Assembly: GCA_937877465.1 (NCBI GenBank)
Contig: CALFIT010000097.1
Location: 1 to 10,674 of the forward strand
DNA from: an uncultured Bacteroidales bacterium
GTDB taxonomy: Bacteria; Bacteroidota; Bacteroidia; Bacteroidales; F082
Reading direction: 5' to 3'
DNA: 10,674 nt
The notes under the pieces were generated by a model. That model was not told the origin of the DNA. It searched no databases and worked only from the letters and a program-made list of their open reading frames with translations. The stretch's first letter is position 1, and every line of letters starts with the position of its first letter. The translations under genes were made by a program, and so were the position numbers. This document shows positions 1-5,300 of the stretch, piece after piece.

Positions 1-31
1 AGGAAATGTGCCAAAAAATTGGAGATTTCCT
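1..31 (-). terminator. Possible hairpin downstream of the DUF234 ATPase gene
   Basis: Arms AGGAAAT (1-7) and ATTTCCT (25-31) are perfectly complementary. An inner CCAA-AAAA-TTGG stem (11-22) extends the hairpin. It begins 11 bases beyond the ATPase stop codon at 43-45, where a transcription terminator would sit. No T tract can be checked because the window ends there. It could equally be one end of a repeat belonging to the ATPase locus. Confidence 0.3.
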
Positions 32-42
32 CACTTTTGGGT

Positions 43-1473
43 TTATTTTTGGAGGTCGTAAAACAGGTCGTCCATCGTCACTTGGTATTGCACGGCAACG
101 GAATATTCGTTCTCGAACAGACCGTGTGGCGTAATCCAGGTGGGAATGATGCCGCACTTGGTTTTGGAGGCGTTGCCGAAAGCAGCAATGCGAGCGTTCA
201 ACTTCTTGTCCTCTCCCGTTGTGATGGTATATTCCGAATAGGTGTATTTGATTTCGCAAAGGTTGATCAAATGGTCGGCGCGTTCGATGATGAGGTCGAT
301 TTGGGCTTTAGGCGCAGTGTTGTTTCGCCAAGAATAGAACTCCACGGCGATGCGGTCAAGCCCCAAGGCGTGGCGTATTTGGTATCGATGTGCAATGCAA
401 ATCCGCTCGAAGGCAAGGCCTAACCAAGAGTTGGTTACGGGGGTGTTGAGGTGTTGCTCCCAATAGTCCTCGGTGGCGAGTTTCTTGGAGAAAGTGAGAT
501 GGAACAGCGAGAAGAAGTCCACCAATTGGTAATAGGCGTCTCTCATCTTGGGCTTCCCATTCGCTTTGGTGATGTAACGCCTGACGAGGTCGCAATGGAC
601 GAGGTTGTCCAATTGTTTGGTCAAAGAGCCGCTTGAAGGGGTTTTCATGGCTTCCTCCAATTCGGAGCGCGTCATGCCTTGCTTGTTTTTCCCCAAGGTC
701 TCTACGATGCGCAGATAAGGTTCCGGCGACTTGAAAAGCGAGGCGTAGAGGCGGTCGTATTCATGGCTGAGCTCGGCGTTTTTCCGGAAATAGAGCCGCC
801 CGATGTTCTGGGCGAGGCTTTCCTGCTTGTCCAAAAGGCTGAGGTAATAGGGGACGCCGCCCAGCATCATGTAGGTTTCCACAACCATTTGCCTCGGCCA
901 CTGGATGCCTTTGCTTTTTAGGTAGGTCTCCGTTTCGCATAGGTTGAACTGTCTTAGGTAGATGCTTCGCGTGATGCGGTTGTGCAAGCCGCCGTGGTTG
1001 TCGATGATGTTGTCCACCATCCACGAGGTGGCCGACCCGCAAACGATGAGGAACGTTTCTTTATGCAGCGATGCCCAAGTGTTCCAAAAATGCCCCAACG
1101 CCTTGACGAAGCCCGATTTGGGCGTGTCGAAGCAAGGCATCTCGTCGATATAGATGACGCACCGGCCTTTGCGTTTTTGCGCTTCCAATGTCGTTTTGAG
1201 CATTTCGAAGGCCTCAAGCCAGTTTTTCGGCCTTTTGCCTCGGTAGCCAGCCACGACCAAGGCGCTCGTGAAGGCAAACAGTTGGTCTTCCTTTTTCCCA
1301 TCGATAATGCCTGTGGCGGAGAAGGCAAATTTGTTCTCGAAGAACTGTTGGATGAGGTAGGTCTTGCCCACGCGCCTTCTTCCGTAAACCGCGACAAACT
1401 CTGGCTTCCCTGATTGTTGCAGTTTTTTGAGGAGCCGTGTTTCCTCTTGCCGTCCGATGAAATCCTTTTCCAT
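43..1473 (-). CDS. AAA/STAND-type ATPase with C-terminal DUF234 (PF01637 + PF03008 architecture)
   Basis: A 476-residue protein. Residues 1-210 form the P-loop ATPase: Walker A GRRRVGKT (31-38), Walker B CVIYIDEM with D110 and E111, a likely sensor strand FLIVCGSATS (141-150), and the family motif MLGGVPYYL (203-211). Residues 265-320 look like a winged helix. The C-terminal part matches DUF234 and has a nuclease-like pattern: E356 (in AFER), D393 (in QIDLIIE) and E407-I-K409 (in CEIKY), as in PD-(D/E)XK folds. Start: the frame stays open up to 1692, but that extension reads through a 53-bp DNA repeat and a promoter box at 1504-1511. The ATG at 1473 begins MEKDFIGRQEE, the usual family start, so it was chosen. 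Family function is not established; roles in mobile elements or defence are speculation. No partner gene is visible; the gene seems to be transcribed alone. Confidence 0.85.
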   Translation of the reverse strand: MEKDFIGRQEETRLLKKLQQSGKPEFVAVYGRRRVGKTYLIQQFFENKFAFSATGIIDGKKEDQLFAFTSALVVAGYRGKRPKNWLEAFEMLKTTLEAQKRKGRCVIYIDEMPCFDTPKSGFVKALGHFWNTWASLHKETFLIVCGSATSWMVDNIIDNHGGLHNRITRSIYLRQFNLCETETYLKSKGIQWPRQMVVETYMMLGGVPYYLSLLDKQESLAQNIGRLYFRKNAELSHEYDRLYASLFKSPEPYLRIVETLGKNKQGMTRSELEEAMKTPSSGSLTKQLDNLVHCDLVRRYITKANGKPKMRDAYYQLVDFFSLFHLTFSKKLATEDYWEQHLNTPVTNSWLGLAFERICIAHRYQIRHALGLDRIAVEFYSWRNNTAPKAQIDLIIERADHLINLCEIKYTYSEYTITTGEDKKLNARIAAFGNASKTKCGIIPTWITPHGLFENEYSVAVQYQVTMDDLFYDLQK

Positions 1474-1503
1474 GTTTTTTGTTTTTCGTCTGAAATTCAG
1501 CCG

Positions 1504-1511
1504 CAAAGGTA
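1504..1511 (-). promoter_or_regulatory. Bacteroidota -7 promoter box for the DUF234 ATPase
   Basis: The minus strand reads TACCTTTG, an exact match to the Bacteroidota -7 consensus TAnnTTTG. Thirty bases separate it from the ATG at 1473, giving a short leader. A TTTG at 1536-1539 could be the -33 element, but the gap of 24 bases is longer than the usual 19-21. It would place the -33 element inside the 53-bp repeat. Confidence 0.6.
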
Positions 1512-1523
1512 CAAAAAATATGT

Positions 1524-1628
1524 TCGATAGCCCCCCAAAACTCATTTTTTTTTGATAGAAATGGGGGATTATCGCATCGATAAATCCCCAAAACTCGTTT
1601 TTTTTTGGCGGAAATGGGGGGCTATCGA
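1524..1628. repeat. 53-bp tandem duplication that also forms a long inverted repeat
   Basis: Two adjacent 53-bp units, 1524-1576 and 1577-1629, match at 42 of 53 positions. Each has the order CGATA, C-run, AAAACTC, a run of nine T, GAAAT, G-run, TATCG. The outer arms (1524-1536 TCGATAGCCCCCC and 1616-1628 GGGGGGCTATCGA) are perfectly complementary over 13 bp. The inner arms (1565-1574 and 1578-1590) are nearly so. The array directly overlies the probable promoter of the ATPase gene. Because 53 is not a multiple of three, the open frame through it uses two different reading phases, which argues against it being coding. Confidence 0.85.
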
Positions 1629-1704
1629 TGGCGTTTCCTACTTTGGTGAAAGATTTTCCGCAAAATTTCCTCTTTTTACTTGCATAATCCAAAATTTTTG
1701 TCCC

Positions 1705-1753
1705 TGAGTTTTTTCCAAAATCGACAAAATTTCACGATTTTGGAAAAAACTCA
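1705..1753. repeat. Perfect 19-bp inverted repeat between the two ATPase loci
   Basis: The left arm TGAGTTTTTTCCAAAATCG (1705-1723) and the right arm (1735-1753) are exact reverse complements, with an 11-base loop. The arms are A+T-rich, and no clear T run follows on either strand, so a terminator is possible but not shown. It lies between the truncated end of the DUF4143 remnant and the 5' flank of the DUF234 ATPase. It may be a terminator, a small mobile-element remnant, or a binding site. It shares the words GAGTTTT and CCAAAA with the 53-bp units nearby. Confidence 0.85.
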
Positions 1754-1779
1754 ACTGGCTAAACGAGGCGAATCAACAC

Positions 1780-2088
1780 TTACTTGACCATGTCGTCCTC
1801 GTACTCGCTGATGACGGACTTCGCCAAGGCAGCCACCTGTCCGATATGCTTTGTTTCAAGGAACTTGTTGACCACTGCCGGCAAGCCCCCGACCACGATG
1901 TAGCGGTAGAGCAGTTGTGTCATCGAATAATGGATTCCTGCGGGAACAGGCTCTTCCTTTAGGAAACAATCATGAAGCACATCTATAATCTTCTCGCTGA
2001 TGCCGTTTGCCCATAAAAACTCTTCAAAATCAAGTGGATACATTTCCATTATGGTTTCGTATCCTACAGGAATGGAGTTTTTGCCGAG
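1780..2088 (-). pseudogene. Remnant of an AAA_14/DUF4143-family ATPase
   Basis: The reading frame from an ATG at 2049 encodes 89 residues starting MEMYPLDFEEFLWANG and including YIVVGGLPAVV and SEYEDDMVK. These are hallmark central segments of AAA_14/DUF4143 ATPases, normally around 400 residues or more. Family-like sequence continues upstream of that ATG, in frame, as LGKNSIPVGYETI up to about 2088, so the ATG is internal and not the true start. The Walker A and B regions are missing upstream, and the frame stops at 1780-1782 just where the family motif would run on as DDMxKY. The C-terminal DUF4143 domain is therefore gone. With both ends lost, ATPase activity is impossible. The upstream break falls beside the 33-bp repeat array. 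Confidence 0.75.
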
Positions 2089-2091
2089 TTG

Positions 2092-2242
2092 CTGGTTCTT
2101 TTCAAGGGAAAAATTTGTTTTTTCTACACTTTTTCAAACGAATAGTTCGGTTTTTATTACACTTTTTCAAGGGAAAAAACTACAGTTTGTTACACTTTTT
2201 CAAGGGAAAAATCTATAGTTTGTTACACTTTTTCCAACGAAA
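2092..2242. repeat. 33-bp tandem repeat array with a palindromic core
   Basis: Units start at 2124, 2157, 2190 and 2223, exactly 33 bp apart. A diverged copy begins near 2092, and the last copy fades after about 2242. Units 2 and 3 are almost identical: TTACAC, then TTTTTCAAGGGAAAAA, then a CTAYAGTTTG-like end. The core TTTTTC-AAGG-GAAAAA is palindromic. In units 1 and 4 the core is degraded (TTTTTCAAACGAA and TTTTTCCAACGAA). The period is a multiple of three, so the array keeps reading frames open and creates a spurious upstream extension of the next gene. It lies between the ATPase remnant and the alpha-2-macroglobulin promoter. Confidence 0.85.
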
Positions 2243-2322
2243 GCGGCTTTCGCTTGTCGCCTTGTTGGGAGAAAATGCGCTTCCGTTGCGAATTATTTGT
2301 TGTTTCGTGTCGTCTTGTTTAT

Positions 2323-2330
2323 TACTTTTG
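2323..2330 (+). promoter_or_regulatory. Bacteroidota -7 promoter box for the alpha-2-macroglobulin gene
   Basis: TACTTTTG matches TAnnTTTG exactly. Thirty bases separate it from the ATG at 2361, the same spacing as for the ATPase promoter. A TTTG at 2296-2299 is a possible -33 element, with a 23-base gap that is slightly long. It supports starting the gene at 2361 rather than upstream in the repeat array. Confidence 0.6.
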
Positions 2331-2360
2331 TACTCTCGAACAATTCAAAATCCTATTGAT

Positions 2361-5300
2361 ATGACTACAAGACAAAAAATGAAGAAAATCGGTGGCATCA
2401 GCTTGATTGCCATGATGTTGCTGCTCGGACTTCTGCCGTCGTGCGGCAAAAAGGGAACGGCGACCGTGGGCGAGCCTGCGGCTTATGTGGAGCGCATCGC
2501 CCCCGTGAGCGAGGCGTTGCTGCCTTTCTTGGACAGCTACACATCGGGCGTCATCGCTGAAGGCGAACCCATCGTGGTGCGCTTCAACAGCCCTGCGACG
2601 ATGAAGGTGAAGTTTGGCGAGGCGCTTCCTGCCAAGGCCTTCGATTTCACGCCCGCCTTGAAGGGCAAGGCCGTCTGGATCGACGAGAACACCGTGGGAT
2701 TCCAATATGACGACATCGACAAGAACCAGAACTATGTGTGCAAGTTCAAGGTGTCGGACTTCGTGGAAGTACCTGACGGTCAAACCCTTGAGTTTGGCTT
2801 CGGCGTGCGCAGGCAGAATTTCAGTCTTGTCATGGCGCAACCTGTTTGCACCTCAAATGAGGCGATGGACTACCTTTTGCGCGTGGCTTTCGCTGTGCCT
2901 GCCGACCCTGACGAAGTGGCCAACTTGTTTGACGAGGCTTTCCGCAAAAGCCATCCCGTGCAGGTAACCTACCAAGGTAACAACATCTATGATTTTGATA
3001 TTCAAGGCGTTGAAAGGAAAAAAGCCGACTATCAGCTGCCTATCGTTCTCGATGGCAAGGCCGTCGACAGCAAGGCCAAGATCGAGCGTAGCCTGACGGT
3101 GTATGCCAAGGACACTTTCGCCCCCGTGACATTCGACGTCGACAAGGCCGCCAGCAAGGGCACTTTGTGCTTCTCGCAGCCGCTGAAGGAGAGCCAAAAC
3201 CTCAACGGATTCGTCAACTTCAACCGCAAGCTCGGCTACAAGGCCGACATCAAAGGCAACCGCATTGACTTCTATTTCGACAAGTCGAATCTTTACGCCT
3301 ACCAGCTCGAAGACTTGGAGATGACCGTGGGCAGCGGCATCCGCTCGGCCAACGGGATGCTCCTGCAAACCGACTATTCGTTTGGGTTTGACCTGACCGA
3401 CAACCTGCCCAAGGTGCGCTGGACCGACGACGGCATCATCATCCCCGACGTGGACGAAACCACCGTCTATTTCGACGCTATCTGCCTCAACTCGGTGACG
3501 CTGAGGATTGTACGCATCTTCGACGACAACATCCTCTCGTTCTTGCAGGACAACGAACTCGGCGAGACCTACGGCGTGCGCAAGGCGGGCCGCTTGGAAA
3601 AGAAGGTGCGTCTGGCCATCGACAACCCCTATGCCAACCAATGGAAGACCTTTCCCATCGTGCTTTCCGATTATATTGACGTGGTCCCTGGCGCGATGTA
3701 CCAGCTGAGCCTCAATTTCGGGCCTGCCGACTACACCTTCGTCACCGACGAGACGAGGGATGCCGTGGTGGACGACGAGGCGCGTGAAGCCAATTATTGG
3801 GACGGCCAAGCCTACGACTATAGGAAATACAACTACGACGGCGATTGGGACGACCCCAACGACTACACCTATTATAACTATGTTGAGGCAAAGAAGAATA
3901 TCGTCGTCAGCGACCTCGCGGTGACGGCCAAGATGGGTCGCAATGATGTGGTGGATGCCTATGTCTACCGAATCTCCGACGCCAATCCCGCATCGGGGGC
4001 GCAGGTGGTGGCCTACAACTTCCAGAAACAGGAGTTAGCCAAAGGCAGCACCGACGGTCAAGGCCATGTGCAGTTGCAGTGCGCCAACCGTCCCGCCTTC
4101 GTGGTGGCTACCGACCGAAAAGGTAGCAAGTCGGTCATCAAGCTGAGCGACGGCAACGCGCTTTCTTACAGCCGTTTCGATATTTCTGGAGAGGCGGTCG
4201 AGAAAGGCGTGGCGGCCTTCGCCTATAGCAACCGTGGCGTGTGGCGTCCGGGCGACGAGCTGCAACTCAACCTGATGCTGAACGACTTTGAGTCGAGCAT
4301 CCCGCAGGATTACCCCGTCGTCCTCGAAGTGATTGACGCCACGGGTCGCCTCTATGCCAAGCAGGTGAACAACAAGCCCGTGAACGACATCTATTGCTTC
4401 ACCGTGCCGACCAACGTCAGCGACGAGACCGGCCTTTGGACGGCACGTTTCAAGGTGGGCACGAGCACCATCACCAAGAACCTGCGCGTGGAGACCGTGA
4501 AGCCCAACCGCTTGGAAATCAAGTTTGAGCTGCCCGAGGTGGTCAGCCTCAGCAAAAACGAGCGCGTCAACCTCGTTTCGAGATGGCTCAACGGCATGAA
4601 AGCCAACGGCTTGAAGGCCGAGGTGGACGTGAAACTTCGTGGCGGCATGACCTCGTTCAAGAACTTTGCCCACTATTCTTTCGTCAACGAAACGCAAAGT
4701 TTTGAGCCTCAAGAACTTTCGCTCTTTAGTGGCCAACTCAATTCGGAAGGCATCGCCAATGTGGGCTTCGGTCCGCTGAAAGACGTCTACGCCTCGCAGA
4801 TGATGAACGGCACTTTCACGGTGAAGGTCTTCGAGCAGGGCGGCGACTTCAGCATCGCCTCGTTCAAGACGAAACTCTCGCCCTACGAGCGTTATGTGGG
4901 TGTCGATTTGCCCGAAACATCCTCAAAATACGGCAGTTACTACGATACCGACAAGGATTGGAAGTTCAATATCGCCATGGTCAACGAGGACGGAACGGCC
5001 TGCAAGTCGTCGGTCGCGCTCAACTATGCGCTCTACAAACTGGATTCCTATTGGTGGTGGTCGAGCGAGGATGAATACAGCCTGCAACGCTATGCCTCAG
5101 GCACTTACAAGGCTCCCATGAAGAACGGCACCTTGACCTGCAACGGCACGACCTCCGTCACCTTCAACATCCCGAACGACAAATGGGGCAGCTATCTCTT
5201 CGTCGTCAGCGACAAGCAGGGCGGCCACACCTTCGCCAAGGTCATCAGCTTCGACTGGGGCTACGGCCACGCGTCGTCGGCTTCTGGCGCTCCGGCCCAG

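Noticed and set aside
19..423. 134-codon plus-strand open frame at the window start
   Set aside because: Antisense to the C-terminal half of the well-supported DUF234 ATPase and without recognisable features.
25..1671. ATTTCCTC near both ends of the DUF234 ATPase locus as a target-site duplication
   Set aside because: An 8-base A+T-rich word with unrelated flanks; chance occurrence cannot be excluded.
1474..1692. N-terminal extension of the DUF234 ATPase by 73 codons
   Set aside because: It reads through the 53-bp repeat in shifting phases and over the -7 promoter box; the family's normal start is at 1473.
2092..2242. CRISPR array
   Set aside because: Units are contiguous and similar along their whole length, with no unique spacers and no cas genes.
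2007..2360. Open frame extending the alpha-2-macroglobulin gene upstream by 118 codons
   Set aside because: It translates the 33-bp DNA repeat and part of the ATPase remnant antisense. A lipoprotein signal begins only at 2361-2379, and a promoter box lies at 2323-2330.
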